64,000 nt of DNA, taken from contig NZ_QLMC01000008.1 of the NCBI RefSeq assembly GCF_003259745.1, forward strand, positions 210,552 through 274,551. The letters run 5' to 3'. The notes beneath the pieces were generated by a model, which was not told the DNA's origin, searched no databases, and worked only from the letters and a program-made list of their open reading frames with translations. This document shows, piece by piece, positions 1 through 9,256 of the stretch. Positions within the stretch are counted from its first letter, which is position 1; each line of letters opens with the position of its first letter. The stretch is from Larkinella arboricola (lineage in GTDB: Bacteria > Bacteroidota > Bacteroidia > Cytophagales > Spirosomataceae). The translations under genes and the position numbers were made by a program.

Positions 1-1425
1 GGTGATCAAGGCGTTGTCCTTTTCACCCGGATTCTGAAAATCGCCTTCGATGGGATGGGCCATATTAACAGGCACCGGGGGCCAGTCGCTGGGCAGTGGG
101 TTGGACCCCGTCTTGCTGGTACGCCATACCCCACTCGTACCGTTGTGAGTGTACAAACCCGCCCCCGCTGGATTAGCCCGGATCGGGTGCGGATGGCCCC
201 CGTAGAAGCTGCCCGGCACATACGTCCGCAAATCCCCCACATAGTGAAAGTTGTCCAGGTTGTTGACCTTGGGATCATTCGGACCCGAACCCGTCGAACC
301 CGGCTCCCCCGTTACATAGTTGTTGGTGGCCGTACCCACCCCCTCACTGGCTGGATGACCACCCCAACCCGGGTTGGCCCCGTTGTCCGTCACGTACATC
401 TTGCGGGACCGGGTGATCACCAGATCATACGCATTGCGAAACCCTGTGGCAAACACCTGCACCGGACCACCCGCTACCAGCTTGGCCTGGTTCAGCCCAT
501 CATTGCCCCCAAAGGGATCATTGGCATCGGGGTTGCCCGCCCGGTTGGGGTCGTCCAGGGTGGGCAGATCATACTTGTAAGCGGTGTTGCCGCTGCCCCG
601 GGTAGGCAGTGCTTCAATCACCGCCAGGTCAATCGAGAGCACACAGGCCGCCAGGGCATACTCAGGTGTATAGGCAAAGTTGGTTGAGGGGCTACCCGCA
701 TTGGTGTGGCCCCCCACTACCAGGTAGAGCTTGTTGCCATCCAGTTGCAGACCGTTGGTGGCATGGTTCTCCTCCGAGCGGGGCAGCCCCCGGACCAGGT
801 CCACTTTCTGCCAGCCAGTGGGGGTTTTGGTCAGCTTGGAGACGATGCCCGAGTTGGTGTCCAGGTTCAAATCACCCTCGGGTCCGCCGATGCGGCTGTC
901 GCTGGAGCTGACGTAGAGGATGGGGTTGGTGGCGGTACCGGTGACCAGCAGACCAGTGACCTGTCGGGTGGTCACCGAGGGAGCCAGCGAGCCATCATCG
1001 TTGTGGTTGGGAATGGTGTTGATGAGGCTGATGGTTTCCTGGCTGGCGATGGAGTAGTCGTTGGGGGCGTTTTTGACGATGGTCAGCACCTTGATCAGGC
1101 CGTTCTGCTGGGCCACATAGAGTTTGCCATCGGGACCGAATTGCAGGGAGGTGGGGTTTTTCAGACCGGCGGTGATGTCGAGCCGGCCGTTGGGGTTGTC
1201 TTTGAGCCGGCTGGACTTAAAGTTAAAGCTACCGTTGCGGACCTGTTCCCTGGAAGGTTTGCCACCACGTACTTTTTTTATAAGTTTATACAGGCCCTTA
1301 AACTTATTTTTATCGGGTCCTTTACCTTGACCCCAGGCATCGGGAGCGTTAAAACAGATAACAAGTGCCAGCCATACGCAGATACTGTTCATCACCAACG
1401 CGAATCGGGTAGATGTATTTTTCAT
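1..1425 (-). CDS. Secreted glucose/sorbosone dehydrogenase-like propeller protein, 5' part
   Basis: An open frame of 475 codons starts at the ATG at 1425-1423 and runs off the left edge, so the C-terminus is missing. The N-terminus has a basic start and hydrophobic core ending near residue 32 (signal peptide). From about residue 70 the text (NPTSLQFGPDGKLYVAQQNG, then GTGFRNAYD-like and YVTDNGAN-like motifs) is typical of PQQ-dependent sugar dehydrogenase/GSDH beta-propellers. Family members in Cytophagales are often long and end in malectin, Ig and T9SS sorting domains; whether this one does cannot be seen here. Substrate unknown. The plus-strand frames over this stretch are shadows of it. 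Confidence 0.8.
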   Translation of the reverse strand, partial: MKNTSTRFALVMNSICVWLALVICFNAPDAWGQGKGPDKNKFKGLYKLIKKVRGGKPSREQVRNGSFNFKSSRLKDNPNGRLDITAGLKNPTSLQFGPDGKLYVAQQNGLIKVLTIVKNAPNDYSIASQETISLINTIPNHNDDGSLAPSVTTRQVTGLLVTGTATNPILYVSSSDSRIGGPEGDLNLDTNSGIVSKLTKTPTGWQKVDLVRGLPRSEENHATNGLQLDGNKLYLVVGGHTNAGSPSTNFAYTPEYALAACVLSIDLAVIEALPTRGSGNTAYKYDLPTLDDPNRAGNPDANDPFGGNDGLNQAKLVAGGPVQVFATGFRNAYDLVITRSRKMYVTDNGANPGWGGHPASEGVGTATNNYVTGEPGSTGSGPNDPKVNNLDNFHYVGDLRTYVPGSFYGGHPHPIRANPAGAGLYTHNGTSGVWRTSKTGSNPLPSDWPPVPVNMAHPIEGDFQNPGEKDNALIT

Positions 1426-2591
1426 GTGATTTCAGTAAGTGAATGGTTAATTAAGAAACAGGATAATAGATATAATGAAGTAAGTATCGGGTAACACGCA
1501 GGCATCAGGATTTTCCCTGCCTCTGCCCTATCGAGAAGCAATATGCGCAGAACAACCCATCAATGTAAGAAGCTTTTACGTCTTGTATTGGATAAGACCG
1601 AACCAGCTAATCAACCGCTAAAGAATAGCGATAAAAACAACACCAAATGCGTATAAACCTCGAGAACACAGGTGAATATACTAAAATAAAGCAAAGTAAA
1701 ATATACCTATCATTCTTTTGTACTTTTCACAATAAAGCAGACTATTAGTATGAAACAGGCACTTGTATTCACATATAGACACTAACAAGTACTTCACCTT
1801 TTATTCCATTTAACATTAAGCAAGCTTAAACACTTTCCATCTAGCGGTTTTTACTTAATTATTATAAAACAAAATCTGATTTGACATATGTTAATAAAAG
1901 AGTAACAAGTCTATTTTTAGTATTATCTATCTTATTCATACAAATGAAGCTTTTAAAAATGTTTCAGGTACGTCATTTTGACAAAACAGGACCTTACGCA
2001 CCACTTGCCATACCGATGATTTCGTCAAAGAGAATTCAAAAATAGACCTTGAAATTCAGGGAAGTTATAAGAGAAAAGACAAATGCTATAAATTTAGAAG
2101 CATAACTCCTTCCGGAAACGTTTCAAAGTGATTAATAGAACTTGGCCCTTAAACTGACGATTATAAAAAGACAAACCAAAAAAATCAGAAATAGCTTGGT
2201 TTCGAACCGTTAAAAATAATGACAAACGTTTGTTAAATCATTCAAACATAGTGGATTTTGAGTTCCAAACGCGCAACAAGGTGGGTAAACGTCCAGCCAA
2301 ATACATTAAAAAATTCAGGTCAGCAACGTATATACGCAGGAAGGCTTGAGTGCTAGTATGTAAGCTGAAATTTTACTAGCGGTTCTCCTCGTGAAACTAC
2401 CCGACACTAAGTCTTTTATAACCTAAAAAACCGCTGATAAATAAACTTACGCAGAGCGACTACCGGCATTTTACGAACTTGGTTGTTGACACCTTAAATA
2501 GGTTTCTTTCGTAGAAAGAACCAATATCACTTCTGAAATAATAAAGATCGCTTATATTTAGATTATAATTTTCATAAATATACTTACTATC
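1426..2591. other. AT-rich intergenic region, no gene seen
   Basis: About 1.17 kb of AT-rich DNA between the divergent propeller gene and the insertion sequence. No open frame with a convincing start or protein-like composition, no tRNA and no strong terminator were seen. It presumably holds the promoter of the minus-strand gene at 1425, but I found no clear TAnnTTTG box close to that start. Confidence 0.5.
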
Positions 2592-2594
2592 TTA

Positions 2595-2608
2595 GAGCAT
2601 GTTTGAGG
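2595..2608 (+). repeat. Left terminal inverted repeat of the IS
   Basis: GAGCATGTTTGAGG directly follows the target duplication TTA; it pairs imperfectly with the right end at 3463-3476. Confidence 0.7.
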
Positions 2609-2695
2609 TTGATCTGAAGAGTTTTTGGCCGTTTGGCAACATTTGAGTAAAGAAGTGGGCATCGTGGTAGATTAAGGTGTCGAATCTTATTCACC

Positions 2696-3454
2696 ATGCG
2701 AACTCAATTTGTCAATTTGTCCGATGCCCATTGGCAAGTTATTAAAAACTATGTTGACTCAGGTCGAAAACGCCGAGTCAGTTTACGCTCCGTAGTAAAC
2801 GCCATTCGCTGGTTGGCTCATACGGGTAGTCAATGGCGGAACCTGGCTGGCGATTATCCGCCCTGGCAGACGGTCTATTACTACTTCCGCCGATGGCAAA
2901 CCGACCAAACTTGGCAACGACTGCTCAATCGATTGGTGGAGTTAGAGCGTCAGCGCCAAGGACGTGCTGCTCATCCCAGTCGGCTGGCAGTAGACAGCCA
3001 GAGTGTTCGTAAAGGCTTGTGGGTCAGTATTGACACCGGACTCGACGGCAATAAACGGATCAATGGACGTAAACGTCACCTGGCAGTGGATAGTTTAGGC
3101 TTGCCAGTAGCCATTCACGTATCAGCCGCTAACGTTCAGGATGGAGAAGCCGGTAAAGAACTGTTGTGGCAGCTCGAAGCAATGAACCAGCGGCTGACCT
3201 TATTGGCCGCTGACAAAGCATACCGGGGCGAGTTTGCAGAAGCAGCAGGTTGGTGCGGATACCAAGTTGAAATCTGTCAAAGACCCGAGTCGACTCAGGG
3301 ATTTGTTCCGCAACGAGGCCGTTGGCAAGTTGAGCGGAGCTTTGCCTGGCTGAACATGTACCGTCGGTTGAGTCGTGATTATGAAAAGACCAGTAACTCA
3401 GCCGAAGCATTCTTAAGAGTAGCTTATGCTGACTTAATTATAGCAAGAAATTGA
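2696..3454 (+). CDS. IS5-family DDE transposase
   Basis: 252 residues, the usual length for a single-frame IS5-type transposase. The N-terminal part carries the DUF4096-like region (LSDAHWQVI, then SVVNAIRWLAHTGSQWRNL). The catalytic triad is visible as D in LAVDSQSV, D in LLAADKAYRG and E in GRWQVERSFAW, the last in the typical R-W-x-V-E-R-x-F-A-W context. No frameshift or stop interrupts it, so the element is probably active. It catalyses cut-and-paste movement of the 882-bp element. Confidence 0.93.
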   Translation: MRTQFVNLSDAHWQVIKNYVDSGRKRRVSLRSVVNAIRWLAHTGSQWRNLAGDYPPWQTVYYYFRRWQTDQTWQRLLNRLVELERQRQGRAAHPSRLAVDSQSVRKGLWVSIDTGLDGNKRINGRKRHLAVDSLGLPVAIHVSAANVQDGEAGKELLWQLEAMNQRLTLLAADKAYRGEFAEAAGWCGYQVEICQRPESTQGFVPQRGRWQVERSFAWLNMYRRLSRDYEKTSNSAEAFLRVAYADLIIARN

Positions 3455-3462
3455 ATTGCTAA

Positions 3463-3476
3463 TTCAAAACACACTC
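3463..3476 (-). repeat. Right terminal inverted repeat of the IS
   Basis: Read on the minus strand it is GAGTGTGTTTTGAA, matching the left end with a few mismatches; TTA follows at 3477-3479. Confidence 0.65.
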
Positions 3477-3561
3477 TTATAAAATCATCCAGCATAAAAT
3501 ATAAGGAGAAGCGTATTCAGCATCTTATCAATTCTATAAAACATTTTGCGAGTATATCCGA

Positions 3562-6500
3562 ATGAGGTTGTTTGTAAAAATCTATTACCGAAGGATACGG
3601 GGGCTGTTTCTGTTGTTGACCAATAGTTATTTATTTGCGCAATCCATTCAATTACCACATCCTGTACCCATTAATTATCAGCAGGGATTACCCCAGGCTT
3701 TTGTTACCTCTATTGTGCAGGACCAACAGGGGTTTATCTGGGTAGCCACCCGCGATGGCCTTAGCCGCTATGATGGTCATCAATTTAAAGTATTTCAACC
3801 TTCAACGGATGGTCGTCCTTCCCTCTCCTATACCGGTGTCGCCAAATTACGGCTTGATAATCAAGGTCAAATCTGGATTCTTACCGAGCAGGGCGGCATT
3901 GACAGGCTGGATCCTAAAACTGAACGATTTACCAATTTCTCCCATCTACCGTTCTTTCAACGTGCCTTCGGGAAGCGTTCCGTTCGGGGCATTTATCCGG
4001 ATCATCACAACCGGCTGTGGGTATCCTTTGAGAACGACGGTTTGGCCTGTATTGACCTGAAAACCCGTAAGTTCCGGTGGTTTCCGCAAAATAATCATCC
4101 AATAACCACGACGATGACCGGCAGAAGCGTGCTGGAAGACAACGATCAGACCGTCTGGATTACGACCAACACCGGATTAGCCTACTTTGATGAACACACG
4201 CAACACTTTATAGCCAAATCACCCCGATCCTTGCCGGAAAAAAATCGCATCCACACCCTCGATCAACGACCTACCGGTGAGTTGCTCCTTGGCTCGGAAA
4301 ACTTTTTTTCCGTCTGGGATACGCATACCGGTACGCTTATCCCGTATGCCTTACCGCCTACGAAGGATGAAAAAGATTACTGGGGCTTCCAGATAGCCCG
4401 GGACAGCCGGGGGGCTATATACGCAGCGTACCGAAATTACCTTTTTCGGTATACCGAAGAACAGGGTCTTCAGGTCGTTGCCCATTTTCCGAAGCCCTCC
4501 AAACGGTGTCTTAGCCTGTTCATTGACCAGTCGGATGTACTTTGGATGGGCACGGATGGATCGGGTATACTTAAATACGATCTGCGGGCTCATCAGTTTC
4601 AAACCGCAACCTACCAAAGCGGTTTCTTCCAGGATCTCCTGCAATGGTGGCTTGACGTTTCTCCGCAACTTATCCCGAAAGAACGGATGATTGACCCCTA
4701 CTTTTTTCGGTACACGATTGATCAGCGGGGAATAGCCTGGCTCAATACGGGGTTGTCGGTGGGTTACCGGGTTGATTTAACGACGCGTCAGCTGGTGAAG
4801 ATTCCTTTCCCCGCCCGCTGGCCCAACAGTCCCAAACCTACCAAGCCGATGGTTACTGACGAACAGAATCGGGTGCTGGTGCTGGATGCGGGCCAACTCT
4901 GGCGCTATGAACCCAACCGGAAAGAATGGATTCGTATGCCTCACCAGTTTGATCCGGCCCATACCGGCGAAGTGGTGCAGATGGTGATTGATCCGCAGGC
5001 TTTCTGGCTGGCTACCGCCCAGAACGGGCTCTTTCGACTCGATCGGCGCACGAACCAGTTGCGCCAGTTTGTCCACCAGCCTTCCCGTCCGACTTCGCTA
5101 AACAGTAATGTGTTAATCAGTCTGTCAAACGACCCGGATGATCCAAACCGCCTATGGATCGGTACGTTTGGAAGTGGCCTGTGTGTATTCGATAAACAAA
5201 CCGGTTCGAGTCGGCGTCTGACCACCGTAAACGGTCTTCCCAATAATGTGATTTATTCGGTCATACCGGACCAGAACGGTTATTTATGGATGGGAACCAA
5301 CCAGGGACTGTGCCGTCTGAACCGTCGAACGTTCCAGACCAAAACCTACACCCACGAGGATGGGCTGCTGGCCGATGAATTCAATCGGTTTCACTACCTG
5401 CACTTACCCAGACGCGGGCCCACCAACGAGTCCATCATCATGGCCGGTCTGGAAGGCTTCACGGCTTTTCATCCAGCCGGGCTGGCCGACGACCGCTTTC
5501 AGCCGAAGGTTGAACTGACGCAACTGCTGATCAATAACAAAACCATTGTACCCGGAGACAATTCGCCACTCACCCAACCCATTCAGGCGGTTGACCGAAT
5601 CGAACTGCCCCATAACCAGAACTTTCTGACCATTCGGTTTGCGGCTCTGCAATTCAACAACACGCCCAAAAACCGCTACCGCTACCAGCTTCAGGGACTG
5701 GATGCCAACTGGATAGAAACCGATCAGCCCCAGACTATTTACACGTCTTTACCGCCGGGTCGATACACCCTGCTGCTGAATGCGTCGAACACCTCCCAGA
5801 TCTGGAGTCCCCGGATACGCCGGTTAGCCATTACGATTCATCCGCCCTGGTGGGCAACCTGGTGGGCCTATGGGTTGTACGTTCTGGCCGCAGCGGGTCT
5901 TGTCGGGGCGTTCGTTCGTTCGTATATCAACCGCCTGCGGTTACGGCAGACGATGGAATTACATTTGCAGAAAATTGCCTTCCAGAACAAAGAAACCCAG
6001 CAACTCAGGTCGTTGGATGAGCTGAAAACCCGCTTCTTTACCAACATTACCCATGAGTTCCGTACGCCACTGACCCTGATTCTGGCCCCCGTCGAATCCT
6101 TACTGACCGAATTACAGCATACGCCGTACGCCAAGCGGCTGGGCTTGATCAGCCGGAACGCCAAGCAGTTGCTGGGCCTTATTAACCAGTTGCTGGACCT
6201 GACCAAACTCGACGCCCACCTCATGCTTGTTGAAGAGACCATTGGCTGGCCGGGGTTATTTGTCAAAAACCTGATCCAGCCATTTGAAGAGTTAGCCCAG
6301 GCCAAAAATATTCAGCTAACCTACACGACCGAGGTGCATTCGCCTTACTGGTTTGACCACGAAAAGCTGGAACGAATTATCAGTAATCTGCTTTCCAATG
6401 CAATTAAGTTTACTTCCGGCACGGCCCGCGATCATTCTGCTGGAAAAGTGGCCGTGTGTTTACTCGAAAGAAACGGCTTGCTGTTGACGGTAACCGATAC

Positions 6501-7608
6501 CGGAATTGGCATCCCTCCCCAGCAGCTTCCCCACATCTTTGATCGCTTCTATCAGGCCGATGATTCCAGAACGCGCCAGCAACAGGGAACGGGCATCGGT
6601 CTGGCCCTGGTAAAAGAACTGGTGGAGTTGCTCGAAGGACACATCACCGTTATTCCACTGGATGCCAGCGAATCACCCTGGCAGACACGCTTTCAGGTCT
6701 GGCTGCCCTGCCGACCGGCGGCATCCCATCAGCCCGCCCCGGATCATACCGATTCTCCGCTCTCGGGCACCGAACCTTCGATTGTCAGGGTTCCGTGGCT
6801 TTCCGCTCCACCCGTATTGAAACCAGAAGAAAAGGCCGCCGGGCCCAAAGAAGCACCCCTGCTTCTGGTGGTAGAAGACAACGATGAACTGGCCGAATTC
6901 ATTGCCGACAATCTACCCCCGACCTATCGCATCATCCGGGCGTCCAACGGAGCCGAAGGCGTGAAACTAGCCTTCGATGAAATTCCGGATCTGGTGATTA
7001 GTGATGTGCTGATGCCCGTCATGGATGGTTATACGTTATGCCAGCACATCAAACAGGACGAGCGCACCAGCCACATTCCGGTTATTTTACTGACGGCAAA
7101 AGCAACCCTGGAAAGCCGTTTTGAAGGGCTTTCACGCGGGGCTGACGATTATCTAACCAAGCCGTTTCACGTACAGGAACTGCAATTGCGGGTACATAAC
7201 CGGCTTGAAAGACAACGCCGGATGCGGACCTGGGTAAAAGCTTCGCTGGAATCGCATACGGATTTGCCCGACTCAGTGGACTCGGTGCCTACGGACCCCT
7301 TTCTAGAGAAGGTCTACGGAATCATCGAAAAACACCTGGAAAATTCCAACTTTGGCGTGGAAGAACTGGCGGCTGAAATTGCCATAAGCCGCACGACGTT
7401 AAACCGAAAACTGAAAGCCTTAACGGGCTTAGCCACCCGCGATCTGATCCGCAACTACCGTCTCCGGCAGGCGAGGGAGTTGCTTCGTCAGGGGTACAAT
7501 AGCTCGGAGACGGCCTACCGGGTTGGCTTCGAAAGCCCGGCCTATTTTACCAAAAGCTTTCGGGAGCTTTATGGCGTGACCCCACTGGAGTATGCCCGAC
7601 AGTTCTGA
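3562..7608 (+). CDS. Hybrid two-component system regulator (propeller-HK-REC-AraC)
   Basis: 1348 residues, an inner-membrane one-protein two-component system. In order: signal/anchor (1-26); two-component regulator propeller repeats (about 30-680, e.g. GFIWVATRDGLSRYDG); Y_Y_Y domain (about 682-757); one membrane helix (about 762-788); HisKA with phosphoacceptor His831 in ITHEFRTPL; HATPase (NLLSNAIKFT, DTGIGIPP, GTGIGLAL); receiver domain with Asp1148 in ISDVLMP and the later K of YLTKPF; and a C-terminal AraC-type HTH (about 1250-1348). Such proteins usually sense oligosaccharides in the periplasm and switch on a neighbouring polysaccharide-utilisation locus. No susC/susD pair is visible here. 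An IS ends 85 bp upstream, so its native promoter may have been displaced. Confidence 0.95.
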   Translation: MRLFVKIYYRRIRGLFLLLTNSYLFAQSIQLPHPVPINYQQGLPQAFVTSIVQDQQGFIWVATRDGLSRYDGHQFKVFQPSTDGRPSLSYTGVAKLRLDNQGQIWILTEQGGIDRLDPKTERFTNFSHLPFFQRAFGKRSVRGIYPDHHNRLWVSFENDGLACIDLKTRKFRWFPQNNHPITTTMTGRSVLEDNDQTVWITTNTGLAYFDEHTQHFIAKSPRSLPEKNRIHTLDQRPTGELLLGSENFFSVWDTHTGTLIPYALPPTKDEKDYWGFQIARDSRGAIYAAYRNYLFRYTEEQGLQVVAHFPKPSKRCLSLFIDQSDVLWMGTDGSGILKYDLRAHQFQTATYQSGFFQDLLQWWLDVSPQLIPKERMIDPYFFRYTIDQRGIAWLNTGLSVGYRVDLTTRQLVKIPFPARWPNSPKPTKPMVTDEQNRVLVLDAGQLWRYEPNRKEWIRMPHQFDPAHTGEVVQMVIDPQAFWLATAQNGLFRLDRRTNQLRQFVHQPSRPTSLNSNVLISLSNDPDDPNRLWIGTFGSGLCVFDKQTGSSRRLTTVNGLPNNVIYSVIPDQNGYLWMGTNQGLCRLNRRTFQTKTYTHEDGLLADEFNRFHYLHLPRRGPTNESIIMAGLEGFTAFHPAGLADDRFQPKVELTQLLINNKTIVPGDNSPLTQPIQAVDRIELPHNQNFLTIRFAALQFNNTPKNRYRYQLQGLDANWIETDQPQTIYTSLPPGRYTLLLNASNTSQIWSPRIRRLAITIHPPWWATWWAYGLYVLAAAGLVGAFVRSYINRLRLRQTMELHLQKIAFQNKETQQLRSLDELKTRFFTNITHEFRTPLTLILAPVESLLTELQHTPYAKRLGLISRNAKQLLGLINQLLDLTKLDAHLMLVEETIGWPGLFVKNLIQPFEELAQAKNIQLTYTTEVHSPYWFDHEKLERIISNLLSNAIKFTSGTARDHSAGKVAVCLLERNGLLLTVTDTGIGIPPQQLPHIFDRFYQADDSRTRQQQGTGIGLALVKELVELLEGHITVIPLDASESPWQTRFQVWLPCRPAASHQPAPDHTDSPLSGTEPSIVRVPWLSAPPVLKPEEKAAGPKEAPLLLVVEDNDELAEFIADNLPPTYRIIRASNGAEGVKLAFDEIPDLVISDVLMPVMDGYTLCQHIKQDERTSHIPVILLTAKATLESRFEGLSRGADDYLTKPFHVQELQLRVHNRLERQRRMRTWVKASLESHTDLPDSVDSVPTDPFLEKVYGIIEKHLENSNFGVEELAAEIAISRTTLNRKLKALTGLATRDLIRNYRLRQARELLRQGYNSSETAYRVGFESPAYFTKSFRELYGVTPLEYARQF

Positions 7609-7658
7609 TGGGTTAGCAATTCAGCCGCCGTTATTGCGCTCATCCTTGGAAAGATAAT

Positions 7659-7701
7659 TTGAGATGATACCCTTTGAATCTGAACAGGGTAATGTCTGCG
7701 A
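7659..7701 (+). promoter_or_regulatory. Decayed TPP riboswitch fragment
   Basis: This stretch matches the 3' two-thirds of the intact TPP riboswitch at 9257-9334: TGAGATGATACCCTTTGAA, CTGAACAGGGTAATG and CTGCGAA are shared. It differs at conserved positions by C-to-T changes (TTGAGA for CTGAGA, ATCTGA for ACCTGA, ATGTCTGCG for ATGCCTGCG). The 5' GGGG/P1-P2 strand is absent. No thiamine gene follows; the next gene (HxlR) points the other way. It is most likely a non-functional duplicate or relic. Confidence 0.7.
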
Positions 7702-7755
7702 AAAGTCGCAGATCGAGGCTACAAAAGCCACAATGCAACCGGTGATCGCGACTTT
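7701..7755. repeat. Long-arm inverted repeat after the riboswitch relic
   Basis: Arms AAAAGTCGC (7701-7709) and GCGACTTTT (7747-7755) enclose a smaller hairpin GGCT-ACAAA-AGCC. It may end transcription from both the hybrid regulator gene and the convergent hxlR-type gene, or be the relic of a riboswitch expression platform. Confidence 0.4.
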
Positions 7756-7777
7756 TGTGGCGGCTGCCTGAGAGACG

Positions 7778-8185
7778 TCAGTCGAGCCCGCACTCATTTT
7801 GGCATACCCGGGCTGTTCGTTCGTCCTGACTGGTTTGATGAGCCAGCAATTCATTGGCGATTTGTTTCTTCCCCCAATTGTGTAAGTGCGCTATAAACGG
7901 AATCAATTCCTGCCCGGTATCGCTCAGCGAATATTCAACCTTGGGGGGGACTTCATGGTACATTTTTCGGATGATCAGTTTGTCGTCTTCCAGTTCCCGT
8001 AAGGTCTGGGTAAGCATTTTAGTGGTAATATCAGGCAAGGTTCTGCTCAGCTCGCCATAACGCAATACCGTTTTTAAGTTCAAATACCACAAAATCCGCG
8101 CTTTGTACTTTCCCCCGATGCGCTTAAAGGCATAATCAACAGCACAGGGTTGTATCGGCTCAGAAACCTTTGATTTATTTTTCAT
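7778..8185 (-). CDS. HxlR-family transcriptional regulator
   Basis: 135 residues from the ATG at 8185 (MKNKSKV); an upstream in-frame start at 8215 would add ten residues that are not typical. It is a winged-helix DNA-binding protein of the HxlR/YodB type: Cys14 in the PCAVDYAF motif, IGGKYKARILWYL, RYGELSRTLPDITTKMLTQTLRELE (recognition helix) and the YSLSDTGQEL wing. Members of the family with a conserved N-terminal Cys often sense quinones, aldehydes or disulfide stress. It is divergent from the short-chain dehydrogenase at 8313 and probably represses it and itself through the palindromes at 8223-8253. Confidence 0.9.
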   Translation of the reverse strand: MKNKSKVSEPIQPCAVDYAFKRIGGKYKARILWYLNLKTVLRYGELSRTLPDITTKMLTQTLRELEDDKLIIRKMYHEVPPKVEYSLSDTGQELIPFIAHLHNWGKKQIANELLAHQTSQDERTARVCQNECGLD

Positions 8186-8222
8186 TTTAATCAACTCTAA
8201 AATACTGATAATCAATAATAGA

Positions 8223-8253
8223 TACTTTTTCGTACATAAGATACTAAAAAGTA
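8223..8253. promoter_or_regulatory. Operator-like paired palindromes between hxlR-type gene and SDR
   Basis: Two 12-bp boxes, TACTTTTTCGTA (8223-8234) and the perfect palindrome TACTAAAAAGTA (8242-8253), lie 19 bp apart, about two helical turns. They sit in the 127-bp divergent promoter region, as expected for binding of a dimeric HxlR-type repressor. Function is inferred from position and symmetry. Confidence 0.5.
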
Positions 8254-8312
8254 CATACTTGCCACAAATATACTAATCATTCTACTATTGCAGCTCATTA
8301 GAAGAAATCAAG

Positions 8313-9056
8313 ATGAACTTAAAAGACAAAGTGGCCTTAGTTACAGGCTCATCCAAAGGAATTGGTGCCGGAATTGCAAAAGCATTGGCAAAGGCAGGTG
8401 CAAAAGTGGTGATCAATTATGTTTCAAGTAAAGAAGGTGGCGACCGGGTTGTGGACGAGATTACACAAAATGGAGGGACTGCCATTGCTATTCAGGCCGA
8501 TATTACCAGATCAGCCGATGTAAAAAGACTGTTTGAAAAAACTAAAAATGCTTTTGGCAGGCTGGATATTTTAGTCAACAATGCCGGTGTTTATAAACTC
8601 GAACCCCTGGAAGCCGTTACCGAGGATAGTTTTTATGCCCAGGTAAACACGCACTTTCTGGGCAATGTGTTGTGCACGCAACACGCCGTTGACCTCTTTG
8701 GCGACGATGGGGGCAGTATCATCAACATCAGTTCTACCGTAAGCCAGAATCCGGTTCCGGGTACGATGGTTTACTCGGCGGCAAAAGCAGGAGTTGATAC
8801 CATGACCAAAGTACTGGCGAAAGAACTGGGCGCCAAGAAAATCCGGGTGAACACCATTGCACCGGGTATGACAGAGACCGAAGGCACCCGCGAGGCTATC
8901 AGGGGCAGCGATTTAGAGAAGCAAATGCTGGCGATTACGCCACTGGGTCGCCTGGGTCAACCCGAGGACATTGCCAAAGTTGCCGTTTTCCTGGCGTCTG
9001 ATGAGGCAGCCTGGGTAACCGGTGAACGAATTACGGTTGCTGGTGGGTTGTTGTAA
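8313..9056 (+). CDS. SDR-family NAD(P)-dependent oxidoreductase
   Basis: 247 residues, classical short-chain dehydrogenase of the FabG-like type. Visible motifs: TGSSKGIGAG (cofactor loop), NNAG, catalytic Ser in NISSTVS and YxxxK as YSAAK, followed by PGMTETEGT and a C-terminal AGG segment. Substrate cannot be read from the sequence. The divergent HxlR-type regulator suggests induction by an electrophile, such as a quinone or aldehyde, that the enzyme reduces. A 200-bp gap separates it from the thiamine riboswitch, so it is not part of that operon. Confidence 0.92.
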   Translation: MNLKDKVALVTGSSKGIGAGIAKALAKAGAKVVINYVSSKEGGDRVVDEITQNGGTAIAIQADITRSADVKRLFEKTKNAFGRLDILVNNAGVYKLEPLEAVTEDSFYAQVNTHFLGNVLCTQHAVDLFGDDGGSIINISSTVSQNPVPGTMVYSAAKAGVDTMTKVLAKELGAKKIRVNTIAPGMTETEGTREAIRGSDLEKQMLAITPLGRLGQPEDIAKVAVFLASDEAAWVTGERITVAGGLL

Positions 9057-9225
9057 GCGTCTTTACAAGTATCAAAAAGTGCTGTCCTTCCAGGGATGGT
9101 ATTTTTTGTTTCTGGCTTCTTTGTCAACCAGCTTGGGTAACGGAAGATAGCCTTCAGAAAGCGATGAAGTTCCGCAAAATTTCCCCCTGATGCCGTCGGA
9201 CAGCTACAAGTTGGCACTTCTTTCC

Positions 9226-9233
9226 TATATTTG
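9226..9233 (+). promoter_or_regulatory. Promoter -7 box of the thiamine operon
   Basis: TATATTTG matches the Bacteroidota -7 consensus TAnnTTTG and lies about 25 bp before the riboswitch. No clean -33 TTG/TTTG at 19-21 bp spacing was seen. Confidence 0.5.
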
Positions 9234-9256
9234 CTCCGCTTAACACAAGCCAAACT

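Larger units (their letters stand above)
2595..3476 (+). mobile_element. Complete IS5-family insertion sequence, 882 bp
   Basis: A single transposase gene is bounded by imperfect terminal inverted repeats (left GAGCATGTTTGAGG, right end read inward GAGTGTGTTTTGAA) and flanked by the direct repeat TTA at 2592-2594 and 3477-3479. The short target duplication and single-frame DDE transposase fit the IS5 family groups that target TNA sites. Both ends and the target repeats are intact, which suggests a fairly recent insertion. It lies immediately upstream of the hybrid regulator gene starting at 3562. Confidence 0.88.

Noticed and set aside
55..1494. Long plus-strand frames at 55-687 and 706-1494
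   Set aside because: They are antisense to the clear signal-peptide propeller gene on the minus strand (start 1425) and have no protein-like domains.
7621..7854. Minus-strand frame of 77 codons
   Set aside because: Runs antisense through the riboswitch relic; the similar text in the frame opposite the intact riboswitch shows that it is RNA-element DNA, not protein.
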